A stretch of DNA of 64,000 nt, taken from positions 124,001 to 188,000 of the forward strand of contig NZ_CP048029.1 in assembly GCF_011290485.1 (NCBI RefSeq). The letters run 5' to 3'. The stretch comes from Caldichromatium japonicum (GTDB lineage Bacteria > Pseudomonadota > Gammaproteobacteria > Chromatiales > Chromatiaceae). Positions within the stretch are counted from its first letter, which is position 1, and every line of letters begins with the position of its first letter. The notes below the pieces were generated by a model, which saw only the letters and a program-made list of their open reading frames with translations, did no database searches and was not told where the DNA came from. The translations under genes were made by a program, and so were the position numbers. Of the stretch, positions 37,173 to 46,183 are shown in pieces.

Positions 37173-38642
37173 AGAGCTTGTGAATCTTTCGCCCCCGCAC
37201 TGCGATGGCGAGGCGGAGGCAGGAAGTCCCGTCATGCGGGGCGGTGTATGTTGATCGCATCGTTTTTCGTCTTTCAGTCGCGCATCTGGCCTGTTTTCCC
37301 CTGATTTTTCGCCCTCATGTTGCCATTGCCGCTGCTGCGGACGTACCTGTGCCTATGCCGAGCAATTCCGGTGCGAGCACCGCCATGCGCATCAGGTTGT
37401 GCGCCAGCGCAAACAACAGCATCACGCACTTGACCTTCGCCACCCCGCGCACCCGGAATTGCTGCAAGCCCCGATTGCGGCTCTGGGCATTGACGCATTC
37501 CGCCGTGGCCGCCCGCTTCTTGTAGATTGCCTTCGCTTCCTCGGTGCCCATCCGTTCCCGCCAGGCCGCAACGGCCGCGCTGTCCTTCGGCTGCGGTACC
37601 GGTCCATACACCTCGGTCATCGCACTGGCTTCCTCGACCTGGGCGTGTCCGACATAGCCCCCATCGACCAGCTAGGCTTCCGGCGCCCGACCACAGCGCT
37701 CGCTCACCTGCCCAATCATCGGCACCATCTGCCCCTGATCACTGCCCACGGTGGCTACATCGACGCCCACGATCACCAGCGAGTCGGTGTCGGTGGCCAG
37801 TTGCGGGTTGTAGGCCGGCCGAAACCACCATCGCCCATCTTCATGACCGTGGCCTCGGCATCGGTCATCGAGAACCGCGCTTCTTCGACTTTCTTGCCTT
37901 GCCGCTGTTTGATCGCTGCGATCTCCGGCAGCCGTGCCAAGGCCTTTCCCAGCCGCGCTTGCCGCTCGCCGCGCGCGCTCGGCGGCCGCAGGATCAGCAT
38001 CCACTTCGACCTTGAGCCGCTTGACCTCGGCCCGCGCCGCTTTCAGATAGCCCTCCAGTTTCTCCTTGCGCCGGAACGACCCCGCCCCAGCACTGGCCCT
38101 CTCCCGCATGCCGTCTTGCGCTACCTGCTTGAGCTTCACCACCCCAGCCGCCATCAGACTAGCAATGCTCACCGAGAGCAGCTCGTCCAGCTCTGCACCG
38201 TGATCCTTGCGAAAGTCGGACAGGGTGTGGTAATTGACTTGCACGCCACCACAGAGCCAACGGTAGGCGTCGTGCGCTTCGGTCAGCCGGGCAATCTCCC
38301 GCGCACTGCCCACGCCGTCCAGCGTGGCATACAGCCACAGCGCCAGCAGGATCTCCGGGGCAATCGCCGCCCGGCCAACACCACCTTCCACCGCCCGGAT
38401 GCCCGCGTAAAAGCTCCCCATGTCCTGCCGCTCGACATAGGCCCACACCAGTCGTGCCCGGTGTCCTTCCGGCAGCAGCGATTCCAGATCGCTGGCCCGA
38501 AATTCCAGCTGCCTGCGGTTCGGCATCAGCACCCGCGCACGGCTTCGATCCATCTCGTCCTCATCCAATCGGCGTCGATGACGCCTTATACCAAAGGCAT
38601 ATGTCGGTTCGTGCCGGATTGGGGGAAATTTTCACAGGCTCT
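37173..38642 (-). mobile_element. IS1182-family element, decayed
   Basis: The ends are imperfect inverted repeats: left AGAGCTTGTGAATCTTTCGC, right (reverse complement) AGAGCCTGTGAAAATTTCCC, sharing AGAGCyTGTGAA and a C-run. Length is about 1.47 kb. No target duplication is seen. The single transposase gene inside is broken. Confidence 0.7.
37315..38568 (-). pseudogene. IS1182-family transposase, broken
   Basis: The N-terminal third begins MDRSRARVLMPNRRQLEFRA and contains the InsH/DUF772-like region (PEILLALWLYATLDGVGSAREI). Two frameshifts, near 37990 and 37815, bracket the segment EIAAIKQRQGKKVEEARFS. A TAG at about 37672, probably replacing Trp in APEAWLVDGGY, cuts the catalytic region. 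The C-terminus (AKVKCVMLLFALAHNLMRM) is in the original frame. Not functional. Confidence 0.85.
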
Positions 38643-38727
38643 CAGTCTGCTCGAGATAAAAAATCAGATAGGGGTGGCGCTTGGTGGCAATGCACACATG
38701 GGCGGCGGTCATTGTTAAGCCTTTTAA

Positions 38728-38740
38728 TATACAGCGTATA
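38728..38740. promoter_or_regulatory. Palindrome upstream of the SDR gene
   Basis: TATAC-AGC-GTATA, a perfect 5+5 palindrome with a 3-bp centre in an AT-rich stretch, about 40-53 bp before the SDR start. It could be an operator overlapping the promoter. The region is unlike the GC-rich surroundings. Confidence 0.4.
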
Positions 38741-38780
38741 CATCAATACGATGTGAGCCTGACTGTCACTTATCTCCTTC

Positions 38781-39602
38781 ATGGCTGACATGAAACGTCT
38801 TTCCGGCAAGATTGCTTTGGTCACCGGTGCGGCACGCGGCATTGGGGCTGCGATTGCCACCGCCTTTGTTGAACAGGGGGCCACGGTCTACCTGACTGAC
38901 ATCAACGACTCCGCCGGGCAGTCCCTGGCCGCGCGATTGGGCGAGCACGCACGGTTCGAGCACTTAGACGTGCGCCACGAGACCGACTGGCAAGCGGTGA
39001 TGTCCCGCGTCGAGGCCCTGCATGGCGGGCTGCACGTCGTGGTCAATAACGCCGGCATCACGGGCTTTGAGGACGGCTTCGTGGCGCATGACCCCGAACA
39101 TGCTTCCCTATCCGACTGGCATGCGGTGCACCGTACGAATCTCGACGGTGTGTTTCTGGGTTGCAAGCATGCGATTCAGGTCATGCGGCGAACCCAGAGC
39201 GCCGGATCAATCATCAACATCTCGTCGCGATCCGGCCTGGTGGGTATCCCGGGGGCAGCGGCCTATGCCTCGTCCAAGGCGGCCGTGCGCAATCACACCA
39301 AGACAGTGGCCCTGTATTGCGCCGAGCAGGGTCTGCCCATTCGCTGCAACTCCATCCATCCGGCGGCCATCCTCACCCCCATGTGGGAGCCCATGTTGGG
39401 TGACGGTCCGGACCGCGAGGCTCGCATGCGCGAGTTCGTGCAGGACTGCCCCATGCGCCGATTCGGTCGCCCCGACGAAGTGGCAGCGGTGGCCGTGATG
39501 CTGGCCTCGGATGAAGCCATCTACATGACCGGTGCCGAACTCAATCTGGATGGGGGCATTCTGGCGGGAGCCGTGGCGGCACCATCGGCATCCAGCGAGT
39601 AG
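38781..39602 (+). CDS. Short-chain dehydrogenase/reductase (3-oxoacyl-ACP reductase-like)
   Basis: An intact 273-residue classical SDR: cofactor motif TGAARGIG (about 16-23), NNAG near 90, catalytic Ser in NISSRSG and YASSK, and C-terminal [12 protein letters not shown]. An acidic residue after the second strand (LTDIND) suggests NAD(H) preference. The substrate is unknown; the subgroup includes glucose, steroid and cyclohexanol dehydrogenases. It is the only undamaged metabolic gene in the island, sitting alone between an IS1182 remnant and an IS3 remnant, probably as cargo. Confidence 0.85.
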   Translation: MADMKRLSGKIALVTGAARGIGAAIATAFVEQGATVYLTDINDSAGQSLAARLGEHARFEHLDVRHETDWQAVMSRVEALHGGLHVVVNNAGITGFEDGFVAHDPEHASLSDWHAVHRTNLDGVFLGCKHAIQVMRRTQSAGSIINISSRSGLVGIPGAAAYASSKAAVRNHTKTVALYCAEQGLPIRCNSIHPAAILTPMWEPMLGDGPDREARMREFVQDCPMRRFGRPDEVAAVAVMLASDEAIYMTGAELNLDGGILAGAVAAPSASSE

Positions 39603-39666
39603 GTCGGCCACAAAAGCTGCATAAGTTCAGAAACCTTTGGCACTCCTTTGTCGAGGAAGGAGCGCC

Positions 39667-39785
39667 ATGCAAGTTCAGCGCATCGGATACAAGATCCGGG
39701 GGTTTTATCGGATAGCCCACTTGTGCCATCTTTGGGAGATGACACCCAAAGACGCCCAAGAACGACTCAGGATTGTTCAGTTCTT
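39667..39785 (+). pseudogene. N-terminal fragment of an integrase/transposase-like gene
   Basis: Starting at ATG 39667 after an AAGGAG site, the frame gives MQVQRIGYKIRGFYRIAHLC...QERLRIVQFF before the IS3 terminal repeat cuts in at 39786. The QxRLxxVxFF pattern resembles the helix preceding the HTH of IS481/integrase-core proteins. Too short for a firm family call. Confidence 0.35.
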
Positions 39786-39850
39786 TGTGAAGCCTCCTCG
39801 AAATCCTGCACCAGCCGGAAGTAGAGAATCCTCCCAGACGGAGTCTCTAC

Positions 39851-40117
39851 ATGAAGAAGTCCAGATTCAGTGACAGCCAAGGCGTCGGCATCCTCAAGGA
39901 GGTCGAGCTCGGCGCCAAGGTCGGCGAGACATGCAGGAAGCACGGCATCAGCGAGCCGACGTACTACAAGTGCAAGAGCCTGTTCTGCGGCATGACGGTG
40001 TCGCACCTGGTGCAACTGCGCGAGCTGCAGGAGGAAAACGCCAAGCTCAAGCGCATGTACGCGGAGCTCGCGCTCATGCACCATGCACTCAAGGATGTCG
40101 TGGACCGAAAGCTCTGA
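39851..40117 (+). CDS. IS3-family OrfA (HTH protein)
   Basis: An 88-residue OrfA, MKKSRFSDSQGVGILKEVE, with an HTH (ETCRKHGISEPTYYKCKSLF) and a leucine-zipper-like end (LVQLRELQEENAKLKRMYAELALMH). Normally it is joined to OrfB by -1 frameshifting, and OrfB here lies in the -1 frame. OrfA is intact but its partner is broken. Confidence 0.88.
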   Translation: MKKSRFSDSQGVGILKEVELGAKVGETCRKHGISEPTYYKCKSLFCGMTVSHLVQLRELQEENAKLKRMYAELALMHHALKDVVDRKL

Positions 40118-40948
40118 CCCCGGAGCGTCGCGAGGCGGTCGTGCAAGCCCTGATGGACGAGCACGGCCTGAGCCAGCGGCGGGCCTGCCTGGCCAGCGGG
40201 ATTGCCCGCTCCACGCTGCGCTACCGGCCGGTGGCACGCGACGACTCTGGGGCAATTCACTTTGTGCAGACCTACATCGCGCTCAACCCACGCCACGGCT
40301 TCAGGCTTGTCGTGGACAGTGCCCGCCACCAGGGGCAGCCCTGGGGCAAAACCGTGCTCTGGCGGGTGTACTGCGAGTTGCGGCTCAGCCAGTCCCGGCG
40401 CGGCAAGCGGCGGCTGCCGGCGCGCATCAAGGCGCCGCTGCAGCCGGCGGCCATGCCCCATCAGCACTGGAGCTGCGACTTCATGGCCGACGCCCTGTGG
40501 TCAGGGCGGCGCTTTCGCACTTCAACGTCATCGACGACTTCAACCGCGAGGCGCTGCGCATTGAAATTGACACCAGCCTGCCGGTTGCGCGCGTCATCCG
40601 CGCGCTCAGCGAACTGGTACAGGTGCGCGGTGCGCCGTTGTCGATTCGCCTGGACAACGGCCCCGAGTTCATCGCCCACGCGCTGGCCCAATGGGCGCAA
40701 TCTCAGGGCATTGCCCTGCGGCACATCCAGCCAGGCAAGCCCACCCAGAATGCCTACATCGAACGCTGCAACCGGGGAACTACCGCACCGAGGTGCTGGA
40801 CTGCTACGTGTTCGATTCGCTGCAGGAAGTGCGCGACATGACCGCCGACTGGCTGCACCGTTACAACCACCAACGACCCCACGAATCCCTCGGCCGCATC
40901 CCGCCGGTCGAGTACCGTATGAAACAATTCCCCAACCTCTACTTCTGA
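40118..40948 (+). pseudogene. IS3-family OrfB (DDE integrase core), broken
   Basis: The three catalytic regions are recognisable (WSCDFMADAL for the first Asp, IRLDNGPEF for the second, NAYIERCNRG for the Glu), but two frameshifts near 40500 and 40785 place them in different frames. The C-terminus (HRYNHQRPHESLG) is in a third frame. Not functional without recoding at both sites. Confidence 0.88.
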
Positions 40949-40979
40949 CTGGCTCAGGAAAACGAGGAGGCTTCACAGC

Positions 40980-41237
40980 ATCCACGCCCTGGTCAGTCCC
41001 GAGTTCTTCGACAAGCTCGTCACCCATGCCTCGGCGGAGAAGGCCTACACCTTCGCCCAGGGCACGGCGGGCACGAATCCCTTGAAGGACGATGTGCGCC
41101 GGGGCTTTCGCTTTGGCTCCATCTTGTTCGAGGAGTATTTCGGCACGGTCACGCTCTCGACAGGTGACACCGTGCGGCTCATCCCGGAGAAAGAGGGCAT
41201 CGCGTTTCCGCTGGGCACCTTCGATGCCTTCCGCACG
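40980..41237 (+). pseudogene. Phage major capsid protein (lambda gpE-like), internal fragment
   Basis: Eighty-six codons without start or stop: IHALVSPEFFDKLVTHASAE at the beginning and FRFGSILFEEYFGTVT in the middle, which fit the central region of lambda-type major capsid protein E, where a capsid segment WxGIxFxxYxGxV is conserved. The fragment is cut on the left by the IS3 end and on the right by the IS5 terminal repeat. It continues the structural order terminase, gpW, portal, capsid, showing that intervening head genes were deleted. Confidence 0.68.
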
Positions 41238-42457
41238 GGCACCTCGAAAAACCTTGATCAGCCCTTTGCCGGAATAAACTTGCCGTCACCTGAATTCCAG
41301 CCGACCTGACCGTCATGAAGAAGTGCCCCGCCATCAAGACGGACCTGTTTGCAGACTGCCAACAGCGGGAGAAGATCGACAAGTTGGGCGATCCATTGGT
41401 TGAGATAGAAGGCGCCATCGACTTGGAAGCCTTGGCGTTGGAAGTTGACCGCATGGCCCCGCGCTCGGTGAGTCTGCAAGGTGGCCGGCCACCGTTCCCC
41501 GCTGAAACCATGGTGCGCATTCTGGTCTTGAAGCGGCTGTACAACCTGTCTGACGAGCAGATGGAGTATCAATTGCTGGACCGCATGAGCTACAAGCGCT
41601 TCTGTGGTCTGGCCCAAGCCGCCAACATTCCTGACCGGACGACTGTGTGGGTGTTTGAGAACCGGATCGGCGAAGCCGGCGCCAAAGCCATCTTCGATGG
41701 CCTCAGCGCGCAACTGCTCAAGAAGGGTTTCATCGCCCGGGGTGGGCAGATCATCGACGCCACGCGGGTCCCCGCGCCCCGGCAGCACTTCACCAAGGAC
41801 GCCAAGGAACCGCTGAACGAAGACGCCATGCCCGCGGATTGGAAGCCGGTCAAGCGGCGCCAGAAGCATGGCAAGAGCCACTATGGCTACAAGCTCACGG
41901 TCAACGTCGACAAGAGGTACAAATTCATCCGCAAGATCGTCACCGACACCACCAGCACCCACGACAGCCAGCACTTTGAGGCGGTCATGGACCCGGCCAA
42001 CACCAGCCGGGAGGTCTTTGCCGACCGAGGCTATCCGTGCGAGGAACGAGAAGCCTGGCTGAAAGCGAACGGCTATCGGAACAAGCCGCTGTCTGAAGCG
42101 CAGCAGCGGCGCAACCATGGCATTGCGAAGACACGAGCCTGTGTTGAACATGTGTTTGCGGCCATTGCGCAGATGGGCGGCAAATTGATCCGCACCATTG
42201 GTCAAGCGCGTGCCAACTTTGCGATGACGATGATGGCGGCCTGCTACAACCTGAAGCGACTGGCGTTCTTCCAGCGAGTGGGCATCGTGCCCGCATAACG
42301 CCCAACATGGGCCGAATGGCCACCGCCCACTTCGGGGTAAAAACCGGGCAACGTTGCTTGAAAAAGCAGCGATTTGTTGAGGAAGTTGAGCCGGATTCAG
42401 TCAGTGGCATCGCGCTTTGACCGGGTCCCATCAAAATAGTGGGTTATTCGAGGTGCC
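41238..42457 (+). mobile_element. IS5-family element, copy 2, complete
   Basis: Terminal inverted repeats GGCACCTCGAAAAACC (41238-41253) and GGTTATTCGAGGTGCC (42442-42457) match at 15 of 16 positions and bound a 1220-bp element with one intact transposase gene. The flanks show no duplication: left is a capsid fragment, right an ISAs1 fragment. It has the same orientation as copy 1 at 27733. This is the only copy in the window that could be active. Confidence 0.9.
41315..42298 (+). CDS. IS5-family transposase
   Basis: An intact 327-residue transposase. The N-terminal region has RPPFPAETMVRILVLKRLYN and LSDEQMEYQLLDRMSYKRFCGL. The DDE triad is visible as IIDATRV, FADRGYPCEE and RACVEHVFA. The C-terminus carries the usual IS5 RxxxNxxMMAACYNLKRL block. 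It catalyses transposition of the surrounding element. Confidence 0.93.
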   Translation: MKKCPAIKTDLFADCQQREKIDKLGDPLVEIEGAIDLEALALEVDRMAPRSVSLQGGRPPFPAETMVRILVLKRLYNLSDEQMEYQLLDRMSYKRFCGLAQAANIPDRTTVWVFENRIGEAGAKAIFDGLSAQLLKKGFIARGGQIIDATRVPAPRQHFTKDAKEPLNEDAMPADWKPVKRRQKHGKSHYGYKLTVNVDKRYKFIRKIVTDTTSTHDSQHFEAVMDPANTSREVFADRGYPCEEREAWLKANGYRNKPLSEAQQRRNHGIAKTRACVEHVFAAIAQMGGKLIRTIGQARANFAMTMMAACYNLKRLAFFQRVGIVPA

Positions 42458-42468
42458 AGGGAGTCGAA

Positions 42469-42588
42469 ATGACACTGACGGAGGCGTTTTCTGAGCTAGA
42501 AGATCCGCACTGCGGGCCGGCGAAGCGGCATGATCTGACGGAGATGGCCCTGATGGCGCTGTGTGCGGTCTTGTGCGGGGCGGATTGA
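42469..42588 (+). pseudogene. ISAs1-family transposase, N-terminal fragment
   Basis: A 39-codon frame, MTLTEAFSELEDPHCGPAKR and then ALMALCAVLCGAD before a TGA, matches the N-terminus of ISAs1-family transposases (LxxxFxxIxDPRxxxxxxHxLxDILxxALCAVxCGAD). It lies 11 bp from the IS5 right end. The rest is gone and repeats follow. Confidence 0.72.
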
Positions 42589-42599
42589 ATCTCGGCAGA

Positions 42600-42715
42600 T
42601 TCTATTCTGGATTCCGGCCTGCGCCATCATGACGGATGAGGCACCGGAATGACGGCCTGGGGTTTCGGCCTACGCCAGCATGACGGGGCTGATCCTGTGC
42701 TGGAATGACGGGTGA
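42600..42715. repeat. Interspersed hairpin repeats at the right edge of the island
   Basis: Units GGATTCCGGCCTGCGCC, GCACCGGAATGACGG, GTTTCGGCCTACGCC and GCTGGAATGACGGG follow one another. They belong to the same family as at 24.8 kb. Together with the IS5 3' region and the ISAs1 fragment they account for the 540 bp between the transposase and rdgC; nothing else is seen. Confidence 0.65.
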
Positions 42716-42839
42716 GTCTGCAATGAGAGCCTGGCCTCGGCTAGTGTGGCGGGGTTGGGGCAGGATGGACGAACGCTGAGGCCCTTTGCCATTGAGCCCT
42801 CATTCGGCATACTTGCCGCCCTTTGCGAGGGAAAGAGCG

Positions 42840-43739
42840 ATGTTGCGCAATGCCCGATTGTTTTGGCTCGAACCGGAGGATGCACCCAGCGCCGATGAGT
42901 TGGCAGAGGTCCTTGCCGCGCGGCCCTTTCGTCCCTGCGGTCCGCTCGAACTCGCCAGTCAGGGCTGGATACCGCCCCTGGGCGAGGAGACGGCTGCCTT
43001 GGTGCATACGGTCAGCCAGTGTCATCTCATCTGTGCCCGCCGTCAGGAGCGCCTGTTGCCGGCGGCGGCGGTCAATGAGGCGCTCGCCGAGCGTATCAGT
43101 GCGATCGAAGCCGAGGAGCTGCGCCCGGTTGGGCGCGCCGAGCGGCGCCGGCTGCGCGAGCAGCTCATCGATACGATGCTCCCGCATGCCTTTACCCGCT
43201 CGCGTCTTGCGCGCCTTTATCTCGATGCCGAAGGCGGCTGGCTGGTGGTGGATGCGGCAAGCAATAAGCAGGCAGAGGAGCTGGTATCCCTGCTGCGCGA
43301 GACCCTGGGTTCGCTTCCGATCAGGCGTCCTATGCCCCAGCGCCCCGTCGTCCAGACCCTGACGACCTGGTTATTGGATGGGGAGGTTCCAGAGGGCTTT
43401 GCCCTGGGCGATGCCTGCGAGCTGCGCGAAGGCGGCGAGCAAGGCGGGGTGGTGCGTTGTAGCCGACAGGATCTACTGACCGAGGAGGTGCGCCATCATC
43501 TGCGTGCGGGCAAGCAGGTCACGCGCTTGGCGCTGGTGTGGGACGAAGGGTTGAGTTTTGTGCTCTCCGAGGACCTTGCCCTCAGACGCCTGCGTCTGGC
43601 CGATGCCCTGCTTGAGGGGCTCGATGATGATGAAATGACACCAGCCCAGCGTCTGGATGCCGAGTTTGCCCTATTGTCCTTGCAACTGCGCGCGCTCTTG
43701 GGGCGATTCGCGGCGATCTTCGGCCTTGAGCGCGCCTGA
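42840..43739 (+). CDS. rdgC: Recombination-associated protein RdgC
   Basis: A 299-residue RdgC, a ring-forming DNA-binding protein that restrains RecA. The start MLRNARLFWLEPED, the segment LVHTVSQCHLICARRQERLLP and the C-terminal KQVTRLALVWDEGLSFVL are family blocks. ATG 42840 has a GAGGGAAAGA site. It is the first backbone gene to the right of the accessory island. Confidence 0.93.
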   Translation: MLRNARLFWLEPEDAPSADELAEVLAARPFRPCGPLELASQGWIPPLGEETAALVHTVSQCHLICARRQERLLPAAAVNEALAERISAIEAEELRPVGRAERRRLREQLIDTMLPHAFTRSRLARLYLDAEGGWLVVDAASNKQAEELVSLLRETLGSLPIRRPMPQRPVVQTLTTWLLDGEVPEGFALGDACELREGGEQGGVVRCSRQDLLTEEVRHHLRAGKQVTRLALVWDEGLSFVLSEDLALRRLRLADALLEGLDDDEMTPAQRLDAEFALLSLQLRALLGRFAAIFGLERA

Positions 43740-43771
43740 TCCAGACCCGGATCCGGCGGTGTTTGCGCTTT

Positions 43772-44953
43772 CTATCCGAGCCCTTGTTGGCCCGCCGATG
43801 CCGCCTCGATACAAAAGCGCCGGATCAAGGCGCGCAACAGCGCAATGGTCGGGCCGATGCGCTCGATCGGCAGAGACTCATCGGGTTGGTGCGCCTGGGC
43901 GATGTCGCCGGGTCCAAGGATCACAGTCTCCATCCCCAGCTGGTTAAAAAAGGGCAGCTCGGTGCCGAAGTTGACCGCCTCCGCTGGCTGGCCGGTCAAT
44001 GACTCACAGGCGCGCACAATGGCGGCCTCTTGCGGGGTCTCGCCCGGGGGGATCGGGGGGAACAGGGGTTCAATCGACCAGCTGAGACCTAGGGGTTCGG
44101 CAGCCTGTGACACCAATCCGGTCAACTCGGCATACAGGGTTTCGGGTGCGAGCCCAGGCAGGAGGCGCAGATCCAGTTGTAGCTCGCATTGACCGCAGAT
44201 ACGGTTGGGGTTATCGCCGCCGTGGATCGAGCCTAGATTGAGGGTGGGGTAGGGGATGGTGAAAGCGGGGTAATGGAAGCGGGCCTTGAGTTCGGCACGC
44301 CAATCGAGCAGGGCAGAGATCACCGCATGCATGCCCTCGATGGCATTGTGTCCGAGCGCCGGGTTGCTGGCATGACCGCTCTGTCCGAGCAGCCGGATCG
44401 CCGTTTCCATGACCCCCTTGTGCAGGCGCACGGGGCGCAGGCCCGTAGGTTCGCCGATCAGGGCATGCCGTCCGAGTGGACGCCCGGCATCGACTAGGGC
44501 GCGGGCGCCGCGCATGGAGGATTCCTCGTCGGCGGTGGCAAGGATGATCAGGGGCGAACGCAGTTCACCCGGCTCGATCCCGCGCACCGCCTCGAGCGCC
44601 AGGGCGAAAAACGACTTCATGTCCGCTATGCCCAGGCCGTAATAACACCCATCGCGCTTGGTCAGGGTGAAGGGATCATAGGTCCAGCGTGCGGCATCAT
44701 AGGGGACAGTATCGCTATGTCCGGCTAGCACCAGTCCACCGAGTCCTGATCCCAGGGTTGCGATGAGATTGTATTTGTCGGGGTAGCCGGGGATCGGCAG
44801 CATCTCGATCTGAAAGCCCGCGGTCTCAAGCCAATCGGCGAGACGCTCGAGCAGGGGGCGATTGCCTTGATCGAGGGCGGGGTCGAGGCTGCTGACAGAG
44901 GGGATGGCGATCAAGTCGGTGAGTAGGGTCTCGAGGGGCGGAGGTGCGTTCAT
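43772..44953 (-). CDS. argE: Acetylornithine deacetylase (ArgE, M20 family)
   Basis: A 393-residue zinc hydrolase that releases ornithine from N-acetylornithine in arginine synthesis. M20 motifs are GHSDTVPYD (metal and catalytic Asp), YGLGIADMK, ATADEESSMRGA (catalytic Glu and metal ligand) and a C-terminal FGTELPFFNQLG. ATG 44953 has a GGGAG site and fits the family start better than the upstream in-frame codon. It is divergent from the GNAT-C39 gene. Confidence 0.9.
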   Translation of the reverse strand: MNAPPPLETLLTDLIAIPSVSSLDPALDQGNRPLLERLADWLETAGFQIEMLPIPGYPDKYNLIATLGSGLGGLVLAGHSDTVPYDAARWTYDPFTLTKRDGCYYGLGIADMKSFFALALEAVRGIEPGELRSPLIILATADEESSMRGARALVDAGRPLGRHALIGEPTGLRPVRLHKGVMETAIRLLGQSGHASNPALGHNAIEGMHAVISALLDWRAELKARFHYPAFTIPYPTLNLGSIHGGDNPNRICGQCELQLDLRLLPGLAPETLYAELTGLVSQAAEPLGLSWSIEPLFPPIPPGETPQEAAIVRACESLTGQPAEAVNFGTELPFFNQLGMETVILGPGDIAQAHQPDESLPIERIGPTIALLRALIRRFCIEAASAGQQGLG

Positions 44954-45052
44954 GAAGGGCTCCCAAGCAGGCAGCTGAGAGGGTGCCTGCAAGGCTTGTA
45001 TTTGCAGGACAACCGTGTAGAGTCCCCGCCATCTAGATAGGATCCGGATCCT

Positions 45053-46174
45053 GTGTCAACCCCTTCAGAACCTCCTGTCTGTGTCATTCGTCCCGCGACC
45101 CTTGTCGACCTCGATGCCCTCTGTCACCTGGAGACGAGCTGTTTTGCAAGCGATCGGATCACCCGCCGTCAATTTCGCTATCTTTTGACGCGTGGGCATG
45201 CCATCACCTTGCTAGCCGAGTTGGATGGCGAGGTGGCCGGCTATGTCCTGGTGCTCTTGAACCGGGCGACGGCGGTGGCACGGCTCTATTCGATCGCAGT
45301 GGCACCCGAGGCGCGCGGACGCGGGATCGGGCGTGCCCTGGCCGCCGCCGCCGAGCAGGCGGCCTTAGCTGCTGATCGCGCCTATCTGCGCCTGGAGATC
45401 CGCGGCGACAATCTGGCCTCGCAGTCGCTGTTCGAGGGGGCGGGCTATCGGCGCTTTGGGGTGCTGGCAGACTATTATGAGGATCACATGGAGGCCCTGC
45501 GTTATGAAAAGGCGCTGGCTCCTGGACTCAGGTCTGAACTCAAGCGCGTGCCCTATTACCGCCAGACGCTCGATTTCACCTGTGGGCCCTCGTCGCTGAT
45601 GATGGCCATGCAGTCGCTGCGCCCGAATCTGGAGCTTAACCGCACCTTGGAATTACGCATCTGGCGTGAATCGACCACCATCTTTATGACCTCGGGGCAT
45701 GGCGGCTGTGGCCCGCTGGGTTTGGCCTTGGCGGCCAAGGCGCGTGGGTTCGCCGCCGAGGTCTATGTCAATGACACGGGCGTCCCCTTGGTCGATTCGG
45801 TGCGCAGCCCCGAAAAGAAGGAGGTCATGCGCCTGGTCCATGAGGACATGCTAACCGAGGCCGCCCAGCGCGGCATCCCCATCCATTATCAGACGCTCGC
45901 CATCCCCGAGCTTCAGCAGCGCTGGGATGCCGGCACCGTGCCCCTGGTCCTGATCAGCTCCTACCGCATCTATGGCGAACGCTTTCCCCACTGGGTGGTG
46001 ATCACGGGTTTCGACGAGCATTTCGTCTATGTCCATGATCCCTATGTCGATACGGCCAGCGGCAAGACGGTGCTCGATTCGATCGACATGCCGATCCAGC
46101 GCGATGAGTTCAGCCGGATGGCGCGCTATGGCCGGGTCAGGCTCCAGGCGGCCCTCCTGATCTCCAACCCTTAA
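45053..46174 (+). CDS. GNAT acetyltransferase-C39-like peptidase fusion
   Basis: A 373-residue two-domain protein. Residues 10-150 are a GNAT fold with the acetyl-CoA loop VAPEARGRGIGRAL. Residues 165-370 are a C39-like cysteine peptidase with Cys177 in DFTCGPSSLM, His313 in FPHWVVITG and Asp329 in VHDPY. C39 domains usually cleave double-glycine leaders, but here there is no ABC transporter. The gene is followed ten bases later by a RimK-like ligase. The two are a recurrent pair of unknown function; acetylating and proteolysing a ligase-made peptide is a plausible reading. The start is GTG 45053. Confidence 0.85.
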   Translation: MSTPSEPPVCVIRPATLVDLDALCHLETSCFASDRITRRQFRYLLTRGHAITLLAELDGEVAGYVLVLLNRATAVARLYSIAVAPEARGRGIGRALAAAAEQAALAADRAYLRLEIRGDNLASQSLFEGAGYRRFGVLADYYEDHMEALRYEKALAPGLRSELKRVPYYRQTLDFTCGPSSLMMAMQSLRPNLELNRTLELRIWRESTTIFMTSGHGGCGPLGLALAAKARGFAAEVYVNDTGVPLVDSVRSPEKKEVMRLVHEDMLTEAAQRGIPIHYQTLAIPELQQRWDAGTVPLVLISSYRIYGERFPHWVVITGFDEHFVYVHDPYVDTASGKTVLDSIDMPIQRDEFSRMARYGRVRLQAALLISNP

Positions 46175-46183
46175 ACTGACCCG

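Larger units (their letters stand above)
39786..40977 (+). mobile_element. IS3-family element (IS407-like), decayed
   Basis: Perfect 15-bp terminal inverted repeats, TGTGAAGCCTCCTCG on the left (39786-39800) and its complement on the right (40963-40977), define a 1192-bp element. It contains orfA and a broken orfB. No target duplication is visible: the left flank is an integrase-like fragment and the right flank a capsid gene fragment, so the flanks were rearranged after insertion. Confidence 0.88.

Noticed and set aside
38649..38760. Small minus-strand ORF near the SDR promoter (frame 38642-38884)
   Set aside because: It runs through the palindrome and the SDR start with no family match or ribosome site.
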